Of a stretch of 45,983 nucleotides of DNA, positions 1-11,105 are shown one piece after another. Below the pieces are notes generated by a model. That model was not told where the DNA came from, did not search any database, and was given only the letters and a program-made list of their open reading frames with translations. Position numbers and translations under genes: made by a program. Source of the DNA: Chara braunii (Eukaryota > Streptophyta > Charophyceae > Charales > Characeae). Every line of letters begins with the position of its first letter. Position 1 is the first letter of the stretch. The stretch lies in the NCBI GenBank assembly GCA_003427395.1, contig BFEA01000013.1:1709114-1755096 (forward strand), read 5' to 3'.

Positions 1-215
1 GCCTCCACACCGCTGCGCCGCTCAGGTCGTGCCGCGAGACCGTTACCGAATCTCTCACATTTGGGACCTTGCCTCCACCACCGGTTCATCTAGTACCGTT
101 CCCCTGCGCCCCCAGACCGCCGGTCAACCAGCCTCCACACCGCTGCGCCGCTCAGGTCGTGCCGCGAGACCGTTACCGAATCTCTCACATCTGGGACCTT
201 GCCTCCACCACCGGT
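1..215. repeat. GC-rich minisatellite, 130-bp period (two units)
   Basis: The block beginning GCCTCCACACCGCTGCGCCG at position 1 recurs almost unchanged at 131, so two units are present and the array probably continues off the left edge. The same sequence family reappears at 16249-16547. Several overlapping open frames are low-complexity by-products of the GC-rich repeat and are not called as genes. Confidence 0.85.
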
Positions 216-1049
216 GTCTCGCGTGGGCCGGTCACGCGAGACCCACGTTTTCCTGCAGGGTATTAGAGATAGAGAAGGAGAAAAACCCGGAGACGTCGAG
301 CGAGTGACGGGACAAAGAGACGAGAACTCATGCCAGCACTTGGGACTGATGAGTGGGACAAGGAAAATTTCCGGCTCTTGCGGTGAGTGTCTGGGTAAAT
401 GAAGGACCAACGTCACAAAGAACTAATGTACGAACGAAGCTCAAGTAAAATACTAAGGCGACAATGATTAAGCTCTCGACAACCGAGGCCATGAGTTGGG
501 CATTCGGGAAAGAACTCCGGGATTGGAACTGAAAATTGGGCTCGGAAAGGCAGGGTCGGTACCAAGGCCCTACATTTTTCCGATATCAAGGTCTAGCTGG
601 TTTTGACTTGTGACTTTTCGGGACCAAAACGGGCTCGTTACTATGGTCGAGCGCGACCTCGGTACCGGGGCTCTGCAAGATTCTCGATAACCGACACTAT
701 GGCTTCCTTGGTGCAGCACGTGACTTTTCCAGGCCCAAATGGCCTCGGGACTAGTTTCGGGTGCAACCTTGGTACCGGGGTGCTGCAAACCTCCCGACAA
801 CTACCGACGCTTCTAGGCACCGAAGTGTTGAGGCCGAGGTTGTGTTGGGGCCAACAAACTTTATACGCCCAATAGGGCCCTAGAGCTGGGCACTTTGGAC
901 TTGCGCACGTGCTGGCACATAAGGTGTGCTGGTCTAAGTCCGCTCGAAGATAGAAGAGGAGGACATGTACGGGCCGACGAACGGGTACTTTGGGCATTAG
1001 AGGATATGGTCAGGAGAGAGGGGAGGTAAGTGGTGTACAAAAAGACGTT
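216..1049. repeat. Unassigned DNA with a diverged 110-bp tandem duplication (611-820)
   Basis: No gene is seen. Inside it, the block starting TGACTTTT at 611 repeats at 721 with the shared landmark GGTACCGGGG, giving two diverged units of about 110 bp. The short open frames on both strands show no recognisable domain. Confidence 0.5.
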
Positions 1050-1480
1050 GGGGAGTGAGTAGACAAACGTGGGCGCACACATGCGAGGGGATACAGACAT
1101 TCACACGCACGAGCGCACGGGCATTCACACACACCCTGTTGCATGGACGAGCACATGCACGTTGTTGCACGAGCACACACACGTGCGAGCACACGGACGT
1201 TCACACGCGCGGGCACACACATTGTTGCACGGGAGCACACACGCTGTTTCACGGGCGCACACACGCACACAGCCGCACAAAAGGCACACACACAGAATAG
1301 CACAAACAGCACACACACACATAGTTGCATGAAAGGCACACGCACGCAGTCGCACGAAAGGCACACGCACACGGTCGCACGAAAGGCACACACGCACACA
1401 GTCGCACGAAGGGCACACAGACACATAGTCGCATGAAGGGCACAAACGCACAGTTGCACAAAACGCACACTCGCATAGGC
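1050..1480. repeat. CA-rich minisatellite, 25-27 bp units
   Basis: From about 1327 the sequence is a clean tandem array with the pattern GCACGAAAGGCACACGCAC followed by a short CAGTC-like tail. Units are 25, 25, 27, 27 and 25 bp. To the left it decays into irregular GCACACAC/GTTGCAC runs. Apparent proteins rich in Cys-Val on the minus strand and His-Thr on the plus strand are translations of the repeat and are rejected as genes. Confidence 0.85.
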
Positions 1481-2493
1481 GAGTGAGAGAGTCACACGCA
1501 TGCGTGCATAGCCGCGCAACTCCGTGCAAAGACTGGCGTGGAGTTGCATGAAGCCGCGTGAAAGCACGCGGAGCCATGTGGGCGATCGAAAGGGGGGTTA
1601 CACGCACAAGCGTGCAGTCGTGCGTAACCACACGAGCCACCGTGTGTCGATCCACATATATTTACACGACAACTGAGAAGTGTTGCGCACTGTTGCCAGT
1701 TGTGAGCTAACCACGCACACTCGCGTCGAGAGTTGGGGAGATCACACAAAGTGCACCGAGCTTGCTTCATCATCATCTTCATCGCCCGTGGGAAGGGTGT
1801 GCATGTGCCCGCAGATCAAGGGGAAAATCTCTCACGATAGGAGCGGTTTTCTGGATCGCGATCCTTAGGATCATGGTCTTCATCTGCAAGATAGCACGCA
1901 TCGATGTGCAGTCATCATCATCGTCGTCATCAGTTGCGAATAGCGCACGCGACTGTGTGTGAATAACAGGACCATCATTATCATTGCCACTATCTTTTGG
2001 CAAGAAACAGCTTGCGCAACTGCGCTGGAGTTAAAAAATCGCTTAAATAGAACTTTGTCGCGAGCGATGAGCCAACATATCAAGCAACCGAGCTAGATTG
2101 CACCAGTGAGCGAGTGGAATGCCATCGCTAGCCGAAAATCGACATTGCAAACAACATCGAACTCCACAGGATGAGCAGATTTGCGGCCATAGATTGGCGC
2201 ACATATGCTTCATCAAGCGATGTAAACGAATTTGTCCGCACATCAGGATTTGACTTGCTTGTAATATGTGTGCACCTTGTATAAAGGAAAAAATAAAGGG
2301 GGAGTTCTTCTAATCAGTCAGACTTATGAAACGGGATCTTGCGCTATTTGGTTAGTACCAACAAGAATAGGGATCTTGCGCTAATCTGCGAGTGTATCAT
2401 AAATAAGATCCCGAGCTAATCTGCGGCCACATTGTATCAGAAACGAAATTTGTGGGCGTCTCAGGATCATGATCCCTTTGCTAAATCGACCAT
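1481..2493. other. CAT/GAT-rich non-coding DNA
   Basis: The stretch is rich in CATCATCAT runs (about 1767-1790 and 1912-1935). It also holds a short repeated phrase, GGATCTTGCGCTA, at about 2335 and 2372. It resembles the neighbouring LTR-like block X1 in composition and may be its outer part, but I found no second copy to prove that. No gene is seen. Confidence 0.4.
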
Positions 2494-2857
2494 AGACGAA
2501 CATCGTAATCACGAGTGAAATGGGAGAGTGAACGCGCGCTGAACAACGATCATCTTCATCTCCGTTGGCAGAAAAGAGTGCGCCTATCCACGTGTGATCA
2601 GCGAGATCTTCATCATCGCCGTCGACTTCAATGGAAAAGTGGGCGTGCAGCCACCCGTGATCATAAGGATCATCATCATTAGCATCCTCGTCAGCCTGAA
2701 GGTGCACATTTCTGCACGTGATTAGCTGCGTCAGTGCTGAATTCATGGGAGACGATGTGTGCAGCAACGCCCGATCATCTGGACCATCATCATCATCGAG
2801 AGATAGCAGATCATCATCGCGAGCGGGCAGGCTGATCATCGTGGGGGAGCAGATCAT
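2381..2857 (-). other. Asp-rich antisense open frame in LTR X1, conserved in X2
   Basis: This is a 158-codon minus-strand frame, rich in Asp because GATGATG runs are read in frame. A matching frame lies at 28419-28946 in the other copy, and the two share phrases such as DEDANDDDPYD/NEDANDDDPYD and GPDDRALLHTSS. It has no recognised domain or start context. It may be a chance frame that stays open because the repeat lacks stops, and I do not call it a gene. It is recorded because both copies remain open. Confidence 0.2.
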
Positions 2858-4013
2858 CGTCGCAAGCGGGTTAGTAGATCAGTGCGAGTGAGTAGGGTGC
2901 CAAAGGGCACCACCATCGTGAATAGGCTCATCATCACACGGGTCTTCAGGAGCGTGCACTAATCACCTTGCATATCTACATCGGATCAAGGGGAACCACA
3001 AAAATCAACTGCGGGGACCCAATTAACGGGGTCACAAAGTTCAAAGGCGTGGAATACTTCACCTAGATTACAACCGCACAGATCTTCGGGTCAGCGGTCT
3101 GGGCTATCGAGCAGATTGCCATGTGTCATGAGCGAGCCATTGCGAGGATTGTTCAACAGATCATTGGTAGGACAAAAAAATAACTATGTGGAACAAAGCA
3201 AACGAGTCAAGGCCGAGACTTTTGGGTGGGCGGGACGAGACAAGGGCCAGGGAAATTGGACCGAACATGGCCGAAGCCGAAGATAATTTAGGCAGGGAAG
3301 TCTTGGACTAGGTGAGACCAATAACATAAATTTCGTATAGAAACACGAATCTATTGACGCACGAGGGAGAAACCGGGACGACCTTCTTTGTATACACTAT
3401 CATATAGGGATTATAACTTACACGCAGAGGGACGAACACGGGATTTTTCCCAACCAAATTAATTTTAGACTCGGATTGGTTTTTCTTGCGCAGGCGGACT
3501 GGACGAATAGGACCAGACTGGACTTCACTCGAGAGAGGACTGGACAACGGACCTGATGCTAAGAGTAGAGCTTGAGCTCTGGCCTCAATGGGCCAGCGAT
3601 TCTACTTCGGACTCAGAGAGCTCTAGCCCTGTCCCTTAGGACCGACGGGCCCGTTACCGACACCGCCCTACAGGCCGAATGGTCAGGCCTATAAGGTTTA
3701 TGTGATCCGTTGGGACTCAGGCGGACTTTTTAAACTCTGGCGATGGACAAGCTTCTGAGGCTGGTTGCAGCATGACCCACCCCATTATTATGGACTAAAT
3801 AACAATGCTTTCTTTGTTCCTTCCCATAATTTTCCTTCCTCAACAGGGCTTGTTTGTCCTGTTCATGGTGTTGATTTATTTCTGGTGATACTGGCTAGGT
3901 TGTTTTTTTCCTAGACGATACAGGAGCCGCGAACAACCTTCCCGTGGGTGACACACACGGGGCAAATTAAAGGGGTGGTTCAGCGTGTCGGCGGACCCAA
4001 CCTTCGGTCGACA
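2494..4013 (+). repeat. LTR-like block X1 of a retrotransposon
   Basis: This block is co-linear with 28557-30101. Shared landmarks include the CATCATC-rich part, the phrase around CACAAAGTTCAAAGGCGT, a run of GAGCTCTAGCC and the terminal phrase GGACCCAACCTTCGGTCGA. It ends ...TCGACA, a canonical CA end, one base before a tRNA-Asp primer-binding site, as expected for a 5' LTR read on the plus strand. The left boundary is only where similarity to the second copy begins. The true LTR may start further left, because no TG start or target duplication was identified. Confidence 0.6.
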
Positions 4014-4014
4014 G

Positions 4015-4033
4015 TGGCACCATTGCTGGGGAT
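4015..4033 (+). promoter_or_regulatory. tRNA-Asp primer-binding site (degenerate)
   Basis: TGGCACCATTGCTGGGGAT lies one base after the CA end of block X1. The complement of the 3' end of plant tRNA-Asp begins TGGCGCCGTTGCCGGGGA, so the match is close with a few transitions. It would prime minus-strand DNA synthesis of the element. Confidence 0.65.
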
Positions 4034-4038
4034 GGCGG

Positions 4039-5465
4039 TGTCAGGGCAAATACCCTGAAAAGGGTATTTGTCGGGGATTTTAAACATCGGACACTGACCG
4101 ACTTTTCGTTGAATTGAAAGACTTGATGTGACTAACATTTGCCAAAAGTTTATTTGGACCTGGCTTATGACCGAAAGATTCAAACTTTTTGAACCTTAGT
4201 TCGGACGCCTGCGGTGTTTGAAAGTAATGGCGGTAGCCAACAATTTCTAGTAGGGTCGTAGTGGTACGTGGACATGGGATCGTTAAAGCTAGGCCTATTC
4301 TGTTTAAAATAAGGTCGCATGGCTTAGCAGCCGCGTGATTCAGAGCCTAAATAGGCTAAAAAAAGGGACACTGGGTATAGGGCCACGATGCAGGGAGATG
4401 GGTGGCCTATTTTTATTAGGCCATGAGGATTTAATTCCTCATTGGAGCCCGAAGCCGGATACGTGGCAAAAAGGATGCCTTATCGGGCCACCAGGCTGGG
4501 CCCCAGCTGGATAGGTGGCAGGGAGCCGGCTTCAAAATGAGTGAGGTAGGGGTGAGCCTGCTTAGGCCTGAAACTGATGGCCTATTGGGCCGCAACCCTT
4601 TAAATAGAATGGTTGCGATAATAGCTCTTGTGATAGGAGCTAGCTCCATAGGTTATAACGCAGCACTCTCACTTTCCAGATACTGGGATCGAATCGCACT
4701 AGCCAATGGGTTAGTTTCTTTTGGAGTTGCCCTCACTTGCATATGGCGCGGTCCCTCTCGACCGTGCGATCACAGAGATCACACGACCGAGATAGGTCGC
4801 GGAGATACACAAGGATGACACGCATAAATCGAGAAATGATCCAATTCTGTTTTTTGATCCCCAAAGGGGATCAAACTCGGGTCTGTATTTCAACAGTCCA
4901 TGAGAACACGAACTTGAAGAGCCCGTTGGCTTAAGCCAACGAGGTGGGGAGGGAAAAAAAAAAAAAAAAAAACTAGAACTAAGTTCACTGATGTGACCTG
5001 CCAGCTGGCGGGCACAATAGTGCAGAGGAATCGCCCTCTGCTTCACCTGGATTTACGGGCAGCTGTTCGTTTCAGAGGTAAGTACTTTTCTGTTTTTCTT
5101 TCTGTTCCTTTTCTCCTTAGATTCGTTTTTAGATTTCTTTTTTTTAGATTTTGTTTTTTAGATTTCATTTCGATTCTTTTCTTTTCTTTTCTTTTTTCCT
5201 AGATTATCCCCCCCCCCCTACACCGATTATTTGGTTAGGCGCCCGTTCGTTCACGAACGGACTGTAACGGTTAGTGATGCGCCCGAACCTGGCGCCGTTG
5301 GCGCCCAGGTACGGGCGCCTGAGCGATCCTTAAGCATTTCAGTAGTCGAAGTTAGCAGTGTCCGGGAAGGTTACCACAGGGATTACTGGCCTGTGGCAGC
5401 CAACTGTTCATAGTGACGTGGTTTTTTTATCCTTCGATGTCGGTTCCTTCTACCACCGTGCGCTC
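4039..5465 (+). repeat. LTR-like block A1
   Basis: This block of about 1.43 kb is repeated co-linearly at 12331-13746. Both copies start TG followed by GGG and an AAATACCC...GGTATTTG inverted repeat. Shared contents include a near-perfect palindrome CGTTGGCTTAAGCCAACG near 4922 (one base lost in A2), a TTTAAATAG-type promoter candidate near 4600, and a donor-like AGGTAAGTAC near 5077 followed by a T-rich tract, which suggests a leader intron. The right end is set by loss of similarity at GTGCGCT. A1 sits only six bases after the X1 primer site, so it has probably inserted into the X1 element. Confidence 0.6.
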
Positions 5466-5702
5466 CTGTATCGGAGGCTTTTGTTGCGCTCGATATAGAC
5501 ACACAGACAAGGGAATGAGCCTGGAGGAATCGGTGGGGAAAAAAGACCCTGTTGCGCTTCACTTTGATTCGAATCTGTGAGGGGGCAGCCGTTCAATTCG
5601 AACCATGTGCTCCTCCATGTCTCCCCCCCCCCCTGTTTTTCCTAAGCCGCGCCCATTCATTTCGAACGAGCAGCAGTATAGGCTGCAACATGAGAGAGAG
5701 AG

Positions 5703-5740
5703 CTGTCTCTTATACACATCTAGATGTGTATAAGAGACAG
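5703..5740. other. Nextera mate-pair junction adapter (assembly contaminant)
   Basis: CTGTCTCTTATACACATCT is followed immediately by its exact reverse complement, AGATGTGTATAAGAGACAG. These are two head-to-head Tn5 mosaic ends, the 38-bp junction left by Nextera mate-pair circularisation. The equivalent place in B2 (around 22064-22144) is simply a GA microsatellite. Sequence on either side of 5703-5740 may therefore not be contiguous in the genome. Confidence 0.97.
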
Positions 5741-5745
5741 GCAAT

Positions 5746-5770
5746 GTGGTGTGTGTGTGTGTGTGTGCGC

Positions 5771-5802
<32 letters not shown>

Positions 5803-5806
5803 GGGG
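5746..5806. repeat. GT, GA and poly-G simple repeats
   Basis: Alternating GT runs are followed by a short GA run and then about a dozen Gs, directly after the adapter junction. B2 has only a GA tract here, so this composition may be partly an assembly product. Confidence 0.8.
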
Positions 5807-6356
5807 GACCCACGAGAGAATGCCCATTTGTTTTGAAAACGGGCTGCTCTCTTGGGCCACACACGCCTGTATCAGGTGCCCATTTGCACCAAATACAAGC
5901 AAGGTAGGTGAAAGAAGAAAAAGCCCTGCCGGGCTTGACTCTAGTTCGACTCAGTGAAATGGTTGCGTGGGGGAGGCTGCTCGTTTCGTAAAATGAGTTG
6001 CCCCTTGTCCAGGGAAAAGAAAAGGGGTGGAAAAAAAAGAAAAGAAAAGGAAAACAAATATATAACGACCACGTACGTGGTCGTGGCCGCGGAACAGTTG
6101 CAGCCCCAGAAAGTTCTGGAGGCTGATGGGATTGCGCCTGTTCATTTTGAATTGGTAGCAGTGAATGGCTGGGTACAGCCATATCCAGGGGCACCTGGCC
6201 TGGGAGAACGACCGGGTACTCCTGGGGAGTAAAGACCTTGGTTTCTTTAAGGGGAAACCAAAGTATCCAGCTCCGGGCCATTGATTTTGATCAAGGACCA
6301 GGAGCACTGAGGATTTTTGCTTGGGTGTGGGCAAGGCAACTGCCCCCTCAACCAGC

Positions 6357-6364
6357 TATAAAAG
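6357..6364 (+). promoter_or_regulatory. TATA box in LTR block B1
   Basis: TATAAAAG sits in a conserved setting and is preserved in B2 at 22704-22711, although the surrounding sequence has diverged. About 30 bp downstream both copies keep an AACAGCCTCA(T/C)ACTTGTGG phrase, a reasonable transcription start. This supports block B being an LTR with its own RNA polymerase II promoter. Confidence 0.6.
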
Positions 6365-6457
6365 ACAGTATCTTACCCAACAGCCTCATACTTGTGGCAG
6401 TGCTGCTGGGAATTCTACTTGAGTAGATGCTGGGTGACTGGCTGCTGGTGTAGTGAG

Positions 6458-6779
6458 GGAGTGCTCGCGAAGTGCTGGAGGTATGCAGGATGAGGGGAGA
6501 CGCTGCTGGAGAAGAAGAAGAGAGTCAGCCACAGCCAAGGGTTGGAGGCTCTCTGCCCCACCCTTGTGCTGGTGCTGCGGCGGTAAGGCTGCGTTAGGGT
6601 CTGGATGGTGCGGCGGCGGGAGTGCTCGCGAAGTGCTGGAGGTATGCAGGATGCGGGGAGACGCTGCTGGAGGAGAAGAAGAGAGGCAGCCACAGCCAAG
6701 GGATGAAGGCTCTCTGCCCCACCCTTGTGCTGGTGCTGCGACGGTAAGGCTGCGTTAGGGTCTGGATGGTGCGGCAACC
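6458..6779 (+). repeat. 161-bp tandem duplication inside block B1
   Basis: The segment with GTGCTCGCGAAGTGCTGGAG at 6461 occurs again at 6622 with nearly identical sequence through the phrase GCTGCGTTAGGGTCTGGATG. B2 carries one copy only (about 22805-22960), so the duplication post-dates the split of the two blocks. It lies just downstream of the TATA box, in the presumed transcript leader. Confidence 0.85.
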
Positions 6780-9630
6780 GACACCTATTTTAGTGGGGTT
6801 GTGCTGCCGGACTGCCGCTGCGTCGTCAAGACCTTCCTAAGGGAAGGTGCTACCAGATTTGCAGCGCGGCGCTGCTGTTTTTTCTAATGTGAGTGTGGGG
6901 AGGTGCTGTTCAATCAGCGGCGCAACAAAGGCAGTGTATCTAGTGGGATCATGCTGCCGAAATTGACAATGGCGGCGTTTTTTTTTCGGAGTGGCGATCA
7001 CAGTGGTATTATACGGCAGCGACATGAAGCGCTATTTATTTTTTCTGAGGAGCAATGCATCGGCGATGGCCTTTTGAGTGAACCGATGTGGTCTAAGTGT
7101 GACACAGACGTTGCTGGTCCACCTTGGGACCATGCGGTAGTGGTGTGTGAACCAGCGGCTTAAAGAGAGTGTGGAGTGAGTGTCCGCGGTAGTGGCTATT
7201 AGGGTTGTGACACATGCGGTTTTGAGCCAGGGCCACCCTTTTTTTTTTTTTTGCGGCACGCGGGGTGAGCGGTTTTGAGTTATGGACCATTTGGTATTTC
7301 GGGCAATGGTATGCGACTGGTTTTGTGATGGGGACCAGCATGTTGGTGTGACTATTGCGAGCAGACTGGGTGATTGGAGGCGGTGTGGACTCGCGATTGG
7401 TTGGGGAGACAATTTTTTTGTGAAGTGCAGTTGGGACTTTGTTGGGACGTTTGGGACCGGTCTAAGCAGGGATCAGTTTGGGACATTGGGACCACGTGAA
7501 AACTCATTTGTGGGAACAACCTTCTGGAGGGCTATTCCGTTTGAGTCTTTTTGTGGTACAACCTCTGTTCTTTTGAGTACTTGAGAGAGGATGCGGACCG
7601 TGGCTCAGGAGAAAGGCCATAACCTGTGAAGTTGTGAGCCGCGTATTTTCATGTGAGCCGCATATTTTCATATTCAACGACGATTATTTTCTTCTGAGTG
7701 GAATATTAGCCGACTTTCTTAAGTGAGCCGGACCAAACTTCACTCAAGGTCAGTCAGTTGATTGACTCAGGCTTCCCTTCGCACCTGTGTGAACCCACAC
7801 TTTGCTTGACCCTGTTGTTTTAAATGTTAAAAAAAAAGATAGAGGAAAGTTGTGCGAGTCATGCATATGAATGAAAAGGTCTCACTTTAGTATAAGATTG
7901 TATTATTTTCTTTTGAACTTGTTTTCTTTGCGTGTTGCGCAGGTAGTTAGAAGGATGCTTGAGGAGATTGATTATGCCTATTTGAGATGGAGAAAATGAT
8001 TGTCCTCTTTCTACCTTTCGCCTGCCTGCTTGTTGAAAGGACTTGTTGTTCTGAAAAAAATTATTCAGCGTGTGTCGTAGAATGAATTCGATTGAAATAA
8101 AGCAGATAATGTCAAATGGACTTAGTCTTCTTTCGATGAATGACCCGTTTATCCCAAATGACTTTATCTACCTTTACCTGTCCAAATGATTCTCTATCTT
8201 TATCTCTTCTGATTTCTTTTCGTCCAAATTACCCTGAACTTAGGAGAACTGTTAATATATGAAAGTTACTCGCAGTGGACATGTGCTTGCCGATTCGGTG
8301 AAGACGGCCCGACTTCTGAGGTCCGAGGTCTTGTGCTCGGGCGAGGAGGAGGAGTATCCCAGACCACTTCCTAGAGGGAGAGGCATGCAACACTTGTCAG
8401 GCAGGAAATATAACAAACAGCGTATGTTCGCGCGCTTCCCCACGTATAGTATAATATAAAATACAGGTTAACTGTAGGACGCTTTGATCCAAAAGTGATT
8501 CCAATTCGCCAGAACAGGCTCAACTTTGTAAACGTCAACGGACTCGCACTGTATTCTTGAACAATCTTATTTTATTTATCAAGATGGCGACGCAAAAACC
8601 TCAACAACGCTTTTGGAATATGCTATATTTTCTCTTCCCTTGCGGGATTGTGATGAGTCTCATGCCCCACACACGAAATACGGCCACATGCGTCTTTGTA
8701 CAATAGGTAACCTAACAATTACCTGATTGGGAATCATCCGCAAAACAGCTTGTCATTCAATAAGATTTAGAATGTGTTGAGACAGGTGTGCGTGCTTAAT
8801 CTTAGATTGGCGATAGGCTGGAATAAATATTTTTGGCAACACGTCTGATCAAGTCAAAACTAAGGCAGACCGACTACCTTGTTGGTTGCATCCAGGTTAT
8901 TATCGGTAGCCAACTCCTTGTTGGTGGTTGTATGATTGTTTTGTGGTGTTCGACATGACATGGTCGGATTGTATTTCGATTATGTGTTATTGGACATATC
9001 TAATAATGATTTTAATCCCTTCATTTATCATTTCAGATTGAATATTTATTTCTATCAACTACGGTCGATACTTTCGAGATAATAATTTATGGTGGTTATG
9101 ATTTTCTTTTGACAATGTATTTAAAGAGACTAGGAGCAATGTTTGGTTTCACGCTTTGTTGAGACCGTCCTAGTTGACCGGTGTCCGCTTCGTAGTTAGG
9201 AGATCAGCGCCCTTAGGGACGGGCGACGCTCGGGTCCGCTTGGCGTTAACCAAGCGTATGTGTACTACAGCGAAAGAGCAAATGCCATCGACTAACCTAC
9301 CTCTTGGACTGCATCTAAAAACTTTCGTACGTAGGTCAGTAACTCTGTAGGGATACACCCCTAAGGGTGGTGTCATCCCCTTAGGGAAGGAAAGCTTATG
9401 CCCCGCAAGAACCTATCCTGCCGTAGGGGACTGCTAAATGTATAGTTGCTGCACCCGGCTAGAGTGGCGAAGGAGCAATGCTACCGTGCCCATCTCGGCG
9501 GTTCGTGGGATATTTTATGTCATTCTCAAGTTGTCTCTTGATTTTGGTTTTGTTTAAACTCCTGTGTGACATGGTCGGGAGGTCTCCCGCCTCTTCGCAA
9601 GAAAAAGCGAGGGCCGATGCGCTCGACAGG

Positions 9631-9649
9631 TGGCACCGTTGCCAGGGAT
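9631..9649 (+). promoter_or_regulatory. tRNA-Asp primer-binding site
   Basis: TGGCACCGTTGCCAGGGAT follows the CA end of block B1 after two bases. It differs from the expected tRNA-Asp complement TGGCGCCGTTGCCGGGGAT at only two positions. It sets the orientation (plus strand) and the start of the internal region that holds the gag frame. Confidence 0.75.
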
Positions 9650-9959
9650 AACGACAAACTACCGTTGTCCCTAGGGGAATGACACTCGGGTATTTTGGTA
9701 AATTATTTTGATTTCAAAATGACATCTTTTGAAAATATGCATGACGACGATTCGTTATCAAACCTACCTTTAAAAGATAGTTAGATCTATCTTCATTTAT
9801 TAACGCTACTTCCTTAGAGGACAATATATAAATTGATCATTTTTCGCTCACCTTGACGGAATAGTAGAAAAAATTGACATTTGATACACCTTACAAGTCA
9901 TTTCGGCTTCTTACGTTTATGCCTTATCGCTTGTAGGTTACTCTTCTCGCAGCGAGATA

Positions 9960-11105
9960 GCAGAAGGTAGCAAGCCGGATGACAGTCCTCGGGACATAAT
10001 GAAGAAGTTGATTGAAACACTCGGAGAGAAGATCGAATGGGTTGCAACTGCTCCGAAGAGCGATGTCCCGATTTTTAATGGAGACAATGTTGTGAAATTT
10101 ATTTGAGCGTTTGAGCAATTGGCCAGTGCTCATGAGTGGGATGAGCAGACGATGCTGAAAAGAGCAGTGTCATGGGTGCATAAGGACGTTCATCGTGAGG
10201 TAGCGAGGCTAGTTTCAGAAGCCAGAAGTTGGAATGATTTCGATCAAACGATGTTCGACATGTTCCAGCTTGGGAACGAAACTCTGACTCGTGATGACCT
10301 CCGGAATGTTTGTCGTGATAAATTTTATACGTTCGGGAAGTTCCTTTCTGTGTTTTAGCAAGTAGCTCATCTTGTTCCAGACCTCTCTGAAATTAATAAA
10401 AGTAGGATGTTTCTCGCAAACTTTTCCGAGGTAGAGTCAAGGGTTTTATTGAAATGCGTAAGGTCTTCTTTTCTTTGACAGAAGATCCGTGAGAATGCTT
10501 TGAATGATGGTTTTGTTCAGGTTCTCCATCTAGATATGAAAAATATGCGTCGGTATTTAGTTTCTAATAACAATGCAGACCATCGTGATGATCGTATTTT
10601 GAGATAACTTTCTAAGGTGAAAGAGTCTTTGAAAGTCATGGGAGAAAAAAATTCCGAGTTGACAGTCGTTATCGGTTTGTCGAAGGAATGTAATAATGAG
10701 AAGCGGAAGGGTACAGTTGACTCTGTTGTCATAAATGTAAGGCATAAACGAGAGGAGGTTCAACCTAGTTCTCGGGATGTACCGAAAGTCGCTAATATTC
10801 AGTATGAGGTAAAAAACAATCCTGATCATCGTCCCTCTCGACGAGCTGGGAATTGGTCGAAGAAAGTGAGGTGTCACTTTTGTGGTTTGATAGGACGTTA
10901 CGGTCCGTCTCAGTAGAGCGATAATGTGAATAACGTAATAAGCAAGGTTCATCCAAGTGGGAAGCAAGGACAGGTTGTTTTGACAGATTTAGAAGCGAGT
11001 CATTGGTTTGTTGAAAGGAATGAGTATTCGATGTTGATTGTGGTGAATTTGTTGTTATCTTTTCCAGCATCTTCTCTTTTCGAGTTGTCATTCCCCAAAC
11101 ATTGA
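9960..11105 (+). pseudogene. Ty3-type gag, inactivated by five in-frame stops
   Basis: One frame runs from GCA at 9960 to a stop at 11103 with no frameshift that I can see. It has five internal stops at 10104 (TGA), 10356 (TAG), 10476 (TGA), 10605 (TAA) and 10914 (TAG). Recognisable parts are a capsid-like phrase, IFNGDNVVKF, followed by an AFEQLA...EWDEQ segment (about 10065-10152), and a zinc-knuckle-like CHFCGLIGRYGPSQ (10872-10913). In the knuckle, the His and last Cys of the CX2CX4HX4C pattern are replaced by Arg and Gln. Gag forms the retroelement particle and packages its RNA. The frame follows the primer site by 310 bp, as expected. No Met is obvious at the start, so the true start is unknown and a leader intron is possible. 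The assignment rests on motif spacing and position; a second gag at about 36.7-38.0 kb shares the same motifs. Confidence 0.7.

Larger units (their letters stand above)
5467..9628 (+). repeat. Very long LTR-like block B1 (about 4.2 kb)
   Basis: The block starts TGTATCGG and ends CTCGACA. It is followed after GG by a tRNA-Asp primer site and, 330 bp on, by a gag frame: the order expected of a 5' LTR. A second copy lies at 21843-25763. It contains a TATA box at 6357, a 161-bp tandem duplication at 6458-6779 and, in its last 500 bp, the hairpin CGCTTGGCGTTAACCAAGCG at 9237-9256. Copy B1 carries about 320 bp near 8400-8720 that B2 lacks, and lacks about 90 bp that B2 has near 24395-24500. Long LTRs of this order are known in Ogre/Tat and Athila Ty3 elements; membership is inference. 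Confidence 0.6.

Noticed and set aside
1010-1655. Long Cys/Val-rich and His/Thr-rich open frames
   Set aside because: They are translations of the CA-rich minisatellite, open in several frames at once on both strands.
5467-5490. An initiator-tRNA-Met primer site from TATCGGAGGC after block A1
   Set aside because: The match to TATCAGAGC is poor, and the same bases start block B2 without an A block in front of it.
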